A DNA stretch of 64,000 nt from Mycobacterium sp. D16Q13 (GTDB lineage Bacteria; Actinomycetota; Actinomycetes; Mycobacteriales; Mycobacteriaceae): the NCBI RefSeq assembly GCF_002013375.1, contig NZ_MAEW01000024.1, positions 1-64,000 on the forward strand, in the 5' to 3' direction. A model generated the notes under the pieces. The model was given only the letters and a program-made list of their open reading frames with translations. It was not told where the DNA came from and did no database searches. Shown piece after piece: positions 54,435 through 62,937 of this stretch. Positions within the stretch are counted from its first letter, which is position 1. Each line of letters opens with the position of its first letter. A program made the position numbers and the translations under genes.

Positions 54435-54710
54435 CTAGCTCTTAGTTTTTCCCGCGATGAACTTGTAGACCACCAGCAGGATCACCGCGCCCACCAACGC
54501 ACCCAGGAAAGCGTGATTGATCGGCGGGGTCACCGTGAACTTGTGTGGGGCGAACACCAGACTGCCCAGCGTGCCGCCGACGTAGCCGCCGACGATGCCC
54601 AGCAACGCTGTCACGATCCAGCCGAAGTTCTCCTTGCCGGGCACGATCAATCGGGCGATCCAGCCAACGATCAGGCCAAGAATGATCATCCAAATGATGT
54701 TCAACACCAT
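54435..54710 (-). CDS. GlsB/YeaQ/YmgE-type small membrane protein (Rv1861-like)
   Basis: 91 residues with three hydrophobic segments (NIIWMIILGLIVGWIARLIV, GWIVTALLGIVGGYVGGTLG and FLGALVGAVILLVVYKFIAG) and glycine zippers, typical of the 'transglycosylase-associated' stress family. The name does not prove enzymatic activity. The same order after apa exists in M. tuberculosis. Confidence 0.88.
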   Translation of the reverse strand: MVLNIIWMIILGLIVGWIARLIVPGKENFGWIVTALLGIVGGYVGGTLGSLVFAPHKFTVTPPINHAFLGALVGAVILLVVYKFIAGKTKS

Positions 54711-54900
54711 GTCTAGCTCCTTCGAGTATCGGTACTGAGGAAACGAGCGTCGACCCGCTGCCGATGCTAGTGGAACACCCGGTTTGCCGGTGCTCTAACG
54801 ACACGCCGCAGATGAGCCCGCCACCTCACGCACGATAGGTCCTTGCGGTGAGGACGCCGTGACAGCCGCATAACCTCGGCGGAAGAATTCGGGAATCTGC

Positions 54901-57900
54901 GTGCCTCACCATGACGGGGTGATCGAACTGAGCGCGCAGTCCACCGCGCGCCGCGCCGCCTGCTCGTATTGCGGTGTCGGCTGCGGTGTGGTCGTGCGCG
55001 CCGACACGAGTTCGGCAGGTTTGGTCACCATCGCCACCGTGGAGGGCGATGCTCTGCACCCGAGCAACCACGGCCGCCTGTGCACCAAAGGCGCCACCCA
55101 TGCCCAGCTGATGGCCGCCGACGGACGCATGACAACGGCATATGTTCGTCACGGCCGCGGACAGGAGCCTGTTCCCGCGCCGCTGGCGGCGACAACCGCC
55201 GAGGCGGGCCGGCGGTTACGCCACATCCTCGACACCCACGGACCCGATGCGATCGCGCTGTACGTATCCGGTCAGATGAGCCTGGAGGCGCAGTACCTCG
55301 CCAACAAGCTCGCGAAGGGTTACATCCGCACCACACAGATCGAATCGAATTCTCGTCTCTGCATGGCAAGTGCCGGCACCGGATACACACAATCATTGGG
55401 GGCTGATGGGCCCCCAGGGTCGTACTCCGATATCGAGCAGAGCGACCTGTTCCTTGTCATCGGCGCGAACATGGCCGACTGCCATCCGATTCTGTTCCTG
55501 CGCATGGCCGACCGACTCGGCAGCGGAGCACGGTTGATCGTGGTCGACCCACGCCGCACCGCCACTGCCGAACGCGCCGATCTGTTCCTGCAGATCAGCC
55601 CGGGAACAGACTTGGCTCTGCTCAATGGGCTGTTGCATCTGCTCGTCGAAAACGGTGACATCGACTCCGAATTCATCGCCCAGCACACCGAGGGCTGGGC
55701 CGGAATGCCGGAGTTCCTCGCCGGCTACGCGCCGCCGGTGGTGGCGGCGATCACCGGGCTGGCCGAGGACGACATCCGCACCGCGGCCCGGTGGATCGGG
55801 GAGGCGCGCGAATGGATGACCTTGTGGACCATGGGCCTCAACCAGAGCACCCATGGCACCTGGAACACCAATGCCATCTGCAATATGCACCTGGCCACCG
55901 GGGCAATTTGTCGCCCCGGTAGCGGACCGTTCTCGTTGACCGGACAGCCCAATGCGATGGGCGGCAGGGAAATGGGCTACATGGGCCCGGGTCTGCCGGG
56001 CCAGCGGTCGGTGAAATCCGCCACCGATCGAGACTTTGTCGAAAGGCAATGGGACCTGGCGCCCGGATCCCTCCGCACCGACTTCGGCGCCGGAACGGTC
56101 GACATGTTCGCGCAGATGGCCGCGGGAAACGTCAAGGCATGTTGGATTATCTGCACGAATCCGGTTGCCTCGGTGGCTAATCGGCAGAACGTCATCGAAG
56201 GTCTACAACGGGCCGAGCTGGTGATCGCCCAGGACGCTTTCCTGGCCACAGCCACCAACGAATACGCGGACGTACTGCTGCCCGCCGCTCTGTGGGCCGA
56301 ATCCGATGGCGTATCGGTCAACTCGGAGCGCACGGCGACGCTGACCAACCGGGTCGCCGACGCTCCCGGTGATGCCCAACCCGACTGGCGTTTGATCTGC
56401 GACGTCGCCACCGCGATGGGGTTCGGCGATGCGTTCGACTACTCCTCGAGCGAGGAGATCTTCGAGGAGATCCGCGCGTTCTGGAATCCACGCACCGGAT
56501 ATGACATGCGCGGTGTGAGTTATGCCCGGTTGCGGCGGGGGCCGGTGCAATGGCCGTGCCCACCCGGGAATGCGGGCGATCGCCATCCGATTCGCTACCT
56601 GAATGACGGAATCAGCCAGGACCTGTACGTCGATGAGAACGGCACCATGCCGCGGCTGGCGTTCCCCACACCGTCTCGCCGGGCGGTATTCCACGCCCGT
56701 GCGCACCGCGATCCCGCGGAACTGGCGGGCGATGGATACCCCATGATCCTGAATACCGGTCGTTTACAACATCATTGGCACACTCTCACCAAGACTGGCC
56801 GCATCAAGTCCCTCGACAGGCTGCATCCGTCACCCTTTGTGGAGATTCACCCGCACGACGCCGCGACCCTGGGGATCGTCGAGGGCGATGTCATCGAAAT
56901 CGTTTCGCGCCGCGGCAGTGCCGAGCTGCCCGCGATCATCAGCGACAGAACCAAGCGTGGCAGCTGCTTCGCCCCCTTCCACTGGAATGACGCGCAGGGG
57001 CCAGGTCTGGCGATCAACGCGGTGACCAACGACGCCGTCGACCCGGATTCGCTGCAACCCGAGTTCAAGATCAGCGCCGTCGCGCTGCGCCCGACGGGGC
57101 GGACAATTGTCGATACCGCGACCGACTCGCACGCACAAGCGCTGGGGGACATAGCAATTCTGTGGACCTCGCAGACCGGCAACGCAGAGACCGCAGCCAC
57201 CTCGGTGCACACGCTGTTGGCGACGGCGGGGATCTCCGCGACGATCACCGCGATGGACGAATGCGATCCCGCCGATCTCGGTGAGGTTCGCACGGCGGTG
57301 CTCATCGCCAGCAGCTTCGGCGAGGGTGGGCCACCCGATAACGGCGCGCGATTCTGGTCGACGCTCTCCGGGGAGACAAAACCCCTCAATCACCTGCGGT
57401 ACGCGGTGCTGGGGTTCGGTGACCGTGCGTATGCGGATTTCTGCGGCCATGCGAAGGCACTCGACGCCCGGTTGCATGAGCTCGGTGCCACCCCGGTACT
57501 CGGCCGGGTGGACGGCGAGGCCGCCGATCGATCGCTGATCGCGTCGTGGACCGCGGACCTGTTGGAGGCAATCGGGGAAGGAACCGCCGCCAGCACGGAG
57601 GCGGTCAAGCGATTGCGCAGCGACGGGATGCCGACTGCCGCGCCGGAAATGTTCACCCGCAACGCACCCATCCTGGCTGCGTTGTCACACAACGAGGTTC
57701 TGTCGGCGCCGGGATCCGGCAAGGAAGTGCGGCGCATCGAGTTCGATCTGAGCGGCCACGATGTCGACTACTCGGTGGGCGACGCACTCGGGATCTATCC
57801 GACAAACCGGGACGAAGACGTCCAACGCTGGCTCGCGGCAACAGGTTTCGATGCAGAGATGCCGATCACGATCGATGGGGGTGAACTCCCGTTGGCCACC

Positions 57901-58767
57901 GCGCTGGCCAGTCATTACGACATATGCCGCGTCACCGACGATCTGCTGCGCTTCGTGGCCAACCGACGAGGCGACAAACCCGCCGTCAAGTTGTTACGCG
58001 GCCCCGACACCGCGGCGCGTGAGCTGTGGCTGCAGGGCCGCAATGCCCTCGACGTGCTTCACGAATTTCCCATCCGCGCCGATATCGATGAGTGGCAGCA
58101 GGTGCTCATCAGACTCACCCCGCGCCAGTACTCAATCTCGTCAAGCCCCCTGGTCAGTCCCAAGTCCGTCGCGTTGACGGTTTCGATCGTCCGGTATCGC
58201 GGACCGGACGGCTCGGCCCGCGGTGGTGTGGGATCGACCTTCCTCGCCGACCGCGCGCAGACCCTTCCCGTCCCGATCTTCCTGCAGCGATCACCGCACT
58301 TTCGCCCGCCCGGCACCTCGGATACACCGATGATCATGATCGGCCCCGGCACCGGTATTGCCCCCTTCCGCGGGTTCCTCCAGGAACGTCGAGCGCTCGG
58401 CCACACCGGGCCCAATTGGCTGTTCTTTGGCGACCAGCACCGCACGCAGCATTTCTACTATCGCGAGGAGTTAGACGGCTTCCTGCGCGATGGCTCGTTG
58501 CGTCGACTCGATCTCGCATTCTCGCGCGACCAGCAGAAACGCATCTACGTCCAGCACCGCATGATGGAGCAGGGGGCACAGATGTGGCGGTGGCTCGCCG
58601 AGGGCGCACACCTCTACGTGTGCGGTGATGCCAGCCGCATGGCCAAAGACGTCGACGGTGCGTTGCTCACGATCGCTCAGAAGCACGGACGGCTGTCGGG
58701 CGAGGAGGCCCTCGAGTTCCGTAAGGGCCTCGTCGCCGAGAAACGTTACGTCCGCGACGTCTACTGA
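54901..58767 (+). CDS. nasN: Assimilatory nitrate reductase fused to a CysJ-type flavoprotein (NasN-like)
   Basis: 1288 residues, about twice a single-domain nitrate reductase. N-terminal molybdopterin oxidoreductase: 4Fe-4S ligands C21, C24, C28 and C61 (CSYCGVGC, GRLCTKG), Mo-site segment NSRLCMASAGTGYTQS, MGLNQSTHGTWNTNAICNMH and the C-terminal MopB domain near 613 (ILNTGRLQHHWHTLTKTGRI). From about residue 754 a flavodoxin domain (WTSQTGNAETAA), then the FAD/NADP half: RQYSISSSP (about 1075), GPGTGIAPFRGFLQER (about 1147), YVCGDASRMAKDV and the end KRYVRDVY. So NADPH electrons could reach the Mo site within one chain. It follows modABC by 2 kb. A fusion of this kind has been described in M. 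smegmatis. GTG start. Confidence 0.9.
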   Translation: MPHHDGVIELSAQSTARRAACSYCGVGCGVVVRADTSSAGLVTIATVEGDALHPSNHGRLCTKGATHAQLMAADGRMTTAYVRHGRGQEPVPAPLAATTAEAGRRLRHILDTHGPDAIALYVSGQMSLEAQYLANKLAKGYIRTTQIESNSRLCMASAGTGYTQSLGADGPPGSYSDIEQSDLFLVIGANMADCHPILFLRMADRLGSGARLIVVDPRRTATAERADLFLQISPGTDLALLNGLLHLLVENGDIDSEFIAQHTEGWAGMPEFLAGYAPPVVAAITGLAEDDIRTAARWIGEAREWMTLWTMGLNQSTHGTWNTNAICNMHLATGAICRPGSGPFSLTGQPNAMGGREMGYMGPGLPGQRSVKSATDRDFVERQWDLAPGSLRTDFGAGTVDMFAQMAAGNVKACWIICTNPVASVANRQNVIEGLQRAELVIAQDAFLATATNEYADVLLPAALWAESDGVSVNSERTATLTNRVADAPGDAQPDWRLICDVATAMGFGDAFDYSSSEEIFEEIRAFWNPRTGYDMRGVSYARLRRGPVQWPCPPGNAGDRHPIRYLNDGISQDLYVDENGTMPRLAFPTPSRRAVFHARAHRDPAELAGDGYPMILNTGRLQHHWHTLTKTGRIKSLDRLHPSPFVEIHPHDAATLGIVEGDVIEIVSRRGSAELPAIISDRTKRGSCFAPFHWNDAQGPGLAINAVTNDAVDPDSLQPEFKISAVALRPTGRTIVDTATDSHAQALGDIAILWTSQTGNAETAATSVHTLLATAGISATITAMDECDPADLGEVRTAVLIASSFGEGGPPDNGARFWSTLSGETKPLNHLRYAVLGFGDRAYADFCGHAKALDARLHELGATPVLGRVDGEAADRSLIASWTADLLEAIGEGTAASTEAVKRLRSDGMPTAAPEMFTRNAPILAALSHNEVLSAPGSGKEVRRIEFDLSGHDVDYSVGDALGIYPTNRDEDVQRWLAATGFDAEMPITIDGGELPLATALASHYDICRVTDDLLRFVANRRGDKPAVKLLRGPDTAARELWLQGRNALDVLHEFPIRADIDEWQQVLIRLTPRQYSISSSPLVSPKSVALTVSIVRYRGPDGSARGGVGSTFLADRAQTLPVPIFLQRSPHFRPPGTSDTPMIMIGPGTGIAPFRGFLQERRALGHTGPNWLFFGDQHRTQHFYYREELDGFLRDGSLRRLDLAFSRDQQKRIYVQHRMMEQGAQMWRWLAEGAHLYVCGDASRMAKDVDGALLTIAQKHGRLSGEEALEFRKGLVAEKRYVRDVY

Positions 58768-58789
58768 CGGTCCGCGCGCTATATTCGTC

Positions 58790-58849
58790 ACGCGCGATGG
58801 ATCTCGCCGGGGGTTGTCCCGAACCGCCACTGACGGCTGATAGTTCCTG
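58790..58849 (+). promoter_or_regulatory. Fluoride riboswitch (crcB motif) candidate
   Basis: The RNA reads GCGCGATGGATCT, CGCC, a GGG-TTGT-CCC hairpin, GAACCGCC, ACTGA, CGGCTGATAG and TTCCTGT. It fits the crcB motif: 5' GCGAT pairing with CGCC, GGATCT pairing with AGTTCC (one mismatch), and the invariant AACCGCC...GGCTGAT core. It ends where the crcB coding region begins (58849-58855), so it probably controls translation. Confidence 0.7.
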
Positions 58850-59337
58850 TGTTGATGAGTCGTAACACGATGGGGCCGAATGTGACAGGTGGACAACGCG
58901 AGGAATTCCCGCGCCCCCTACATCTGCGGCCATACGCACTGCTGTGGGTGTTTCTCGGCGGCATGTGCGGAACCGGACTGCGCTACTGGTTCGAGCAGAT
59001 GTGGCCGGCCTCCGGCGCATCGTGGCCCTGGGGAACATTCGCGGTCAATCTGACCGGAGCATTCGTGCTCGGCGCGCTCTTGGAAACCCTCACGCTGCTG
59101 GGCCCCGACGGCGGTTGGCGCCAGCGCGCCCGGTTGTTTCTTGGAACGGGTGTCTGCGGCGCCTTCACCACCTACAGCGCACTCGCGCTGGAGATCAGCA
59201 CACTCGCCCGCAACGGGTTTTCGGGCATCGCGATCGTGTACGCGTTGGTCAGTGTTGCCGCGGGTTTGGCTGCCGCGATAGCCGGGATAGCCGCTGCCGC
59301 ACAAGCCCTCGCACGCTACTCGGGGGGGTCGGCATGA
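58849..59337 (+). CDS. crcB: Fluoride exporter CrcB/FluC, subunit 1
   Basis: 162 residues. Membrane fluoride channel subunit: FLGGMCGTGLRYWFEQMW, WGTFAVNLTGAFVLGALLET and GTGVCGAFTTYSALALEIST, with four hydrophobic segments. An extra hydrophilic N-terminus of about 25 residues is present. Possible starts are 58849 (GTG), 58855 (ATG) and 58870 (ATG); the riboswitch ends here, so later starts are plausible. ATGA overlap with the second crcB suggests a heterodimer, as in many Gram-positive bacteria. Confidence 0.9.
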   Translation: MLMSRNTMGPNVTGGQREEFPRPLHLRPYALLWVFLGGMCGTGLRYWFEQMWPASGASWPWGTFAVNLTGAFVLGALLETLTLLGPDGGWRQRARLFLGTGVCGAFTTYSALALEISTLARNGFSGIAIVYALVSVAAGLAAAIAGIAAAAQALARYSGGSA

Positions 59338-59705
59338 CGGTCATCGCCGTGATACTCGCCGGTGCCCTGGGCGCGGTGTTGCGATTCGTCGTCGATTCCG
59401 CCATCAAACATCGATGGAACCACCTGTTCCCCTGGGCGACGCTGCTCATCAATCTCACCGGGTCCGCCGTCATCGGTGTACTGGCGGGAGCGGTGATCTT
59501 CCACCACTCGCCGTCGGCACTACTGACCGTCCTGGGAACCGGGTTCTGCGGCGGCTATACGACCTTCAGTACCGCCAGTGTCGAATCGGTGCGACTCATC
59601 GAGGGGCGTGAATGGTCCCTCGCCCTGTGCAACACGTTCGCCACGCTGCTGGGCGCCGTCGGCGCCTGCGCTGCGGGACTAGCGCTGGCGTGGTCGATGG
59701 CGTGA
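59334..59705 (+). CDS. crcB: Fluoride exporter CrcB/FluC, subunit 2
   Basis: 123 residues, the usual CrcB length. ILAGALGAVLRFVVDSAIK, WATLLINLTGSAVIGVLAGA and GTGFCGGYTTFSTASVESVR carry the fluoride-path Asn and Thr/Phe residues. It differs from subunit 1 and overlaps it by four nt. The UspA-like gene follows after 10 nt. Confidence 0.92.
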   Translation: MTVIAVILAGALGAVLRFVVDSAIKHRWNHLFPWATLLINLTGSAVIGVLAGAVIFHHSPSALLTVLGTGFCGGYTTFSTASVESVRLIEGREWSLALCNTFATLLGAVGACAAGLALAWSMA

Positions 59706-59715
59706 GGATGTCACT

Positions 59716-60159
59716 GTGACCGATGAGCCCGATGTGCATCTGGTGGTCGGATGGGACAGATACCCACCGAGCACTGCCGCGCTGCATTTCGGGATCGATC
59801 TGGCCCGGCGCCTGGGCGCGTGCGTACACGTCGTGCACATCCTCGATATGGACGACGAACCACTGGATCCCGATACGGATAGTTGGGAAGCTCAGGCGGG
59901 CGCCGCGGTTGCCGCCGCCGAGGCAGAGGCGCTGGAAGAGCTCTCCGGCCAGGAGGTGGCGTGGAAGTACCACCGCGCCCATGGCCCCGCAACCGCTGCG
60001 ATTCTCGCCGTGGCGCAGCAGTACGCGGCGCTGATGATCATCCTGGGCAGCCCGCGGGGAGGACCGGCGTCTGCATTGGACGCACTGCTCGGGCAATCGG
60101 TGTCACATCGCCTCATTGGTGCCAAGCGGGTTCCGCTCGTTCTGGTGCCCGCCCCCTGA
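59716..60159 (+). CDS. Universal stress protein (UspA family)
   Basis: 147 residues, one Usp domain: VHLVVGWDRYPPSTAALHFG at the start and the ATP-type loop GSPRGGPASALDALLGQSVS near the end, then VPLVLVPAP. Cytosolic. GAGGATG precedes the GTG. It lies 10 nt after crcB2 and may be read from the same transcript, which would put it under fluoride control; that is inference. Confidence 0.87.
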   Translation: MTDEPDVHLVVGWDRYPPSTAALHFGIDLARRLGACVHVVHILDMDDEPLDPDTDSWEAQAGAAVAAAEAEALEELSGQEVAWKYHRAHGPATAAILAVAQQYAALMIILGSPRGGPASALDALLGQSVSHRLIGAKRVPLVLVPAP

Positions 60160-60200
60160 GGACCATCGCGGAGCGAATTCTTCTCCTGTAACCTGACTCA

Positions 60201-61358
60201 GTGCCTAGCAAATCCCAAACCCGGTCGTCAGTGGACCGGGGGCCCGTCACGATCGACGGGGTGACGGTGGTGCTACGGCCGCCACGGCTCGCGGACGGTC
60301 CGTCCTGGCGCACGACAGCGTTGGCCTTCTCCGAACGGCTCTCACCGGCGTTCACCCGTGATGACATGGACTGGGAGAGTGCACATTCAGCGGTGATCTG
60401 GGTGGACACCTGGCGCTCGGCTCGTGCGGATGCGCGTGCCGGAGGAGTCTCATATCTGCTGGTAAGGATCGATGAGGGCAGCGAAACGATCGTCGGCCAT
60501 TTTTCGATGACCGGAACAGATCCACGAACCGGCGGCGCCGAAATCTCCACCTGGGCCGTCGACGTTCCTCCGGCCGTGAGCAGGTGGGCGCAGCTGACCA
60601 CGGTGCTGTCCGCTTTCGAGGGAAACCCCGCCATCCCACACGCGCTGGCGCCGACCGCCGTATCGAATATGCGCGCAAACAGGTTCTCGCAGTCCATGGG
60701 CTGGAACCAGCTACAGATCCGCCGAGCTCTGCGCCCCTACGACGGGCAGGTATCGGACCACCACATGTGGATTCTCGCCAACACCGCCGAGTACCGAGAT
60801 TGGGTCAAGCACCAACTCTCGGAAATTCCCATCACGAGAACACGTTTCACGCCTGCGGCGGCCCGCCGGCCGGATGTCGAGTATCTGGTGGCGTGGGCGC
60901 GATTCGCGGCGATCCGCACCCGTCAACTGATCGGCACCGCGCTGCGAACCACACTGCCCGAGCCTGCATTCGAAATACCCTCCGCCAGTGGGGAAGTGGT
61001 ACAGATCGAGCCGGCCGGCCGTGGCCGATACCGGGTGACGGTGGCCGCGCGACCTGGCGGTTCCATCGACGTCCATTCCGACGTTGGTACGTCGACAACG
61101 GAATTAGTGCCACGATTCGAGTCGCGGATATCAGACGACGCCCGCGTTTCGGCGTTGTCCGCACTCGCGAGCCACCTGACAGCTCGCCCTGACCGGTCGC
61201 GCCGGACGGTTATCGCGGTCAGTGCTGTCGACAGCACCCTTGCGGATCGGCTCGCTGCGCTTGGTTTCATCGACGAAGGTGACGCGCCACCGACCCTGGG
61301 CGACCACGGTGCCTCCCTGCGGATGTGGACTCTGCTGGCGAGTCCGTATCCAAAATAG
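60201..61358 (+). CDS. GNAT-like acyltransferase, tandem paralogue A
   Basis: 385 residues. The N-terminal 180 residues resemble RimJ/RimL-type acetyltransferases: VTIDGVTVVLRPPRLADGPS, GHFSMTGTDPRTGGAEISTW and LAPTAVSNMRANRFSQSMGW. The classical acetyl-CoA loop (Q/RxxGxG/A) is not evident. The C-terminal half has no recognised domain. TAACCT at 60189-60194 lies six nt before the GTG, a leaderless signature. Similar to the next gene over most of its length. Confidence 0.75.
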   Translation: MPSKSQTRSSVDRGPVTIDGVTVVLRPPRLADGPSWRTTALAFSERLSPAFTRDDMDWESAHSAVIWVDTWRSARADARAGGVSYLLVRIDEGSETIVGHFSMTGTDPRTGGAEISTWAVDVPPAVSRWAQLTTVLSAFEGNPAIPHALAPTAVSNMRANRFSQSMGWNQLQIRRALRPYDGQVSDHHMWILANTAEYRDWVKHQLSEIPITRTRFTPAAARRPDVEYLVAWARFAAIRTRQLIGTALRTTLPEPAFEIPSASGEVVQIEPAGRGRYRVTVAARPGGSIDVHSDVGTSTTELVPRFESRISDDARVSALSALASHLTARPDRSRRTVIAVSAVDSTLADRLAALGFIDEGDAPPTLGDHGASLRMWTLLASPYPK

Positions 61359-61440
61359 ACACGCTGTACACAGCAATCACCTTCTCGCAGTAGCCTATTA
61401 ATCGCCATTCGTCTCCGCCCCGGTGCGCTACCCTGCCGAG

Positions 61441-62511
61441 GTGCGTGCAAGCGATGGGCCCATCCCGCCATCCCTGGGGCCGGTCGAAATCGACGGTATG
61501 ACGGTCATGCTGCGCGCGCCGCGGCTTTCCGATGGCGCGTCGTGGCGGGAAACCAGCCTGCGCTACGAGAAGCGGCTGGCACCGGCGTTCGGCCACACGG
61601 ATATGACGTGGTCGGCCGCGCATTCGCCATACATGTGGATCCATACTTGGAAGCAGGCACTCTCCGACGCGGCACAGGGCTGGGTCTCTTGTCTGCTCGT
61701 ACACCTCGATGGCGGCCGCGAACACGTGGTGGGCCATCTCGCCATGGCGGGACGGCACCCGCGAACGGGAGGCACCGAGGTATCGACCTGGACCGCCGGC
61801 GTCCCCCATACGGTCACCATGTGGGCGCAGGCATCGCTGATCATCGCCGGATTCGAGGCCAATCCTCACGTTCCGCACGCGGTGGCACCGCTGGCGGTCC
61901 AGAATGTCCCGGTGCAGCGCCTGGCCCAGGCCGTGGGCTGGTCGAAGCTGCAGACATGCCGCCTGCTGCGCACGTACGACGGAAAGCCCACCGATCATCA
62001 GATCTGGTTTCAGAGCAATACCCCAGAGAACGTGGCCGCGCTACAGCACACGCGAGACACGCTCCCGGACAACGCAACTAGCAGGACACCCGAATGCCGA
62101 ACCCGGGGTTCCTGGCGCGACCTCACGGCACGCGGCCACTACGAACTGCGCAACTGGGGTCGGCGCGCCATATTCGCAACGAATAGCCTTGTTGCGGTAG
62201 ATCTTTCGGGTAAGACTGTGGGATACGTCGAGATTTCCGTCGATCCGGGCAGCTCCACCACCGAGCTCATCAGCAGACCGCATCCTGGTGCTGCCGAGGA
62301 CATGCTCACCCCGACTGTCGCAGATATGGCCGGGCGCTTGACGCACACCCCGTCCTCGACCAGGCGGATCGTGGTTGCGGCGCGCGCCGATGACCAGCCC
62401 CTGATCGCCGCCCTCGCCGCGCACGGTTTCCAGAACGAGGGGCCCACTCTCCCCACCCTTGGCGAGGCTGCCGTCACCCGCCATCTGTGGGCCTACGTCA
62501 GCGAAGGCTAA
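61441..62511 (+). CDS. GNAT-like acyltransferase, tandem paralogue B
   Basis: 356 residues. Shares the order of blocks with paralogue A: VEIDGMTVMLRAPRLSDGAS, GHLAMAGRHPRTGGTEVSTW, LAPAFGHTDMTWSAAHSPYM and VPVQRLAQAVGWSKLQTCRL. The C-terminal parts also align (SSTTELISR versus TSTTELVPR). TACCCT at 61429-61434 is six nt before the GTG at 61441, favouring that start over the GTG at 61423. Its stop overlaps the stop of the convergent DUF6194 gene. Confidence 0.75.
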   Translation: MRASDGPIPPSLGPVEIDGMTVMLRAPRLSDGASWRETSLRYEKRLAPAFGHTDMTWSAAHSPYMWIHTWKQALSDAAQGWVSCLLVHLDGGREHVVGHLAMAGRHPRTGGTEVSTWTAGVPHTVTMWAQASLIIAGFEANPHVPHAVAPLAVQNVPVQRLAQAVGWSKLQTCRLLRTYDGKPTDHQIWFQSNTPENVAALQHTRDTLPDNATSRTPECRTRGSWRDLTARGHYELRNWGRRAIFATNSLVAVDLSGKTVGYVEISVDPGSSTTELISRPHPGAAEDMLTPTVADMAGRLTHTPSSTRRIVVAARADDQPLIAALAAHGFQNEGPTLPTLGEAAVTRHLWAYVSEG

Positions 62512-62906
62512 TCGCTGCGGCCGCGCGTATACGCCTCGGTCAGCAGCGGACGCACCACGTCACCGAAGGTGTCTTCACCCGGGTTGACCACGCATACCCA
62601 TTTGGCGCCGCCATATTCGGGGTGGGGAAGAACTCGGTCGAACGCGGTGTAGTCGGCATCGGGCGATTCGTCACCGCGGCCCGCGACGACCTTAGCGAAG
62701 GTGTCACCACTGATCCCGATGTTGAGCCGGTACACCGATGGCCGGCCCAGATCGGAGTACGTGTCGAACGCCTCGTTCGACATCAGGGTGATGACGGGTA
62801 TCTGGCGTTCGGATCCACGGAAGAAGAACCAGTTGCCCTGCACAACCTCGTGCTGAAGGTCTGGGAAGGTCGTGACGATGTATTCGATGATGGCGCCCTC
62901 ATCCAT
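62508..62906 (-). CDS. DUF6194-family protein
   Basis: 132 residues, matching DUF6194 proteins of actinobacteria: EGAIIEYIVTTFPDLQHEVV, NWFFFRGSERQIPVITLMSN, YRLNIGISGDTFAKVV and GAKWVCVVNPGEDTFGDVVR. Function unknown. AACCTA (62914-62919) read on the minus strand is TAGGTT, seven nt before the ATG, which suggests a leaderless transcript. Divergent from cinA, with 31 nt between start codons. Confidence 0.82.
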   Translation of the reverse strand: MDEGAIIEYIVTTFPDLQHEVVQGNWFFFRGSERQIPVITLMSNEAFDTYSDLGRPSVYRLNIGISGDTFAKVVAGRGDESPDADYTAFDRVLPHPEYGGAKWVCVVNPGEDTFGDVVRPLLTEAYTRGRSD

Positions 62907-62937
62907 AACACCGAACCTACCGGCCTAGGCTGCTGAC

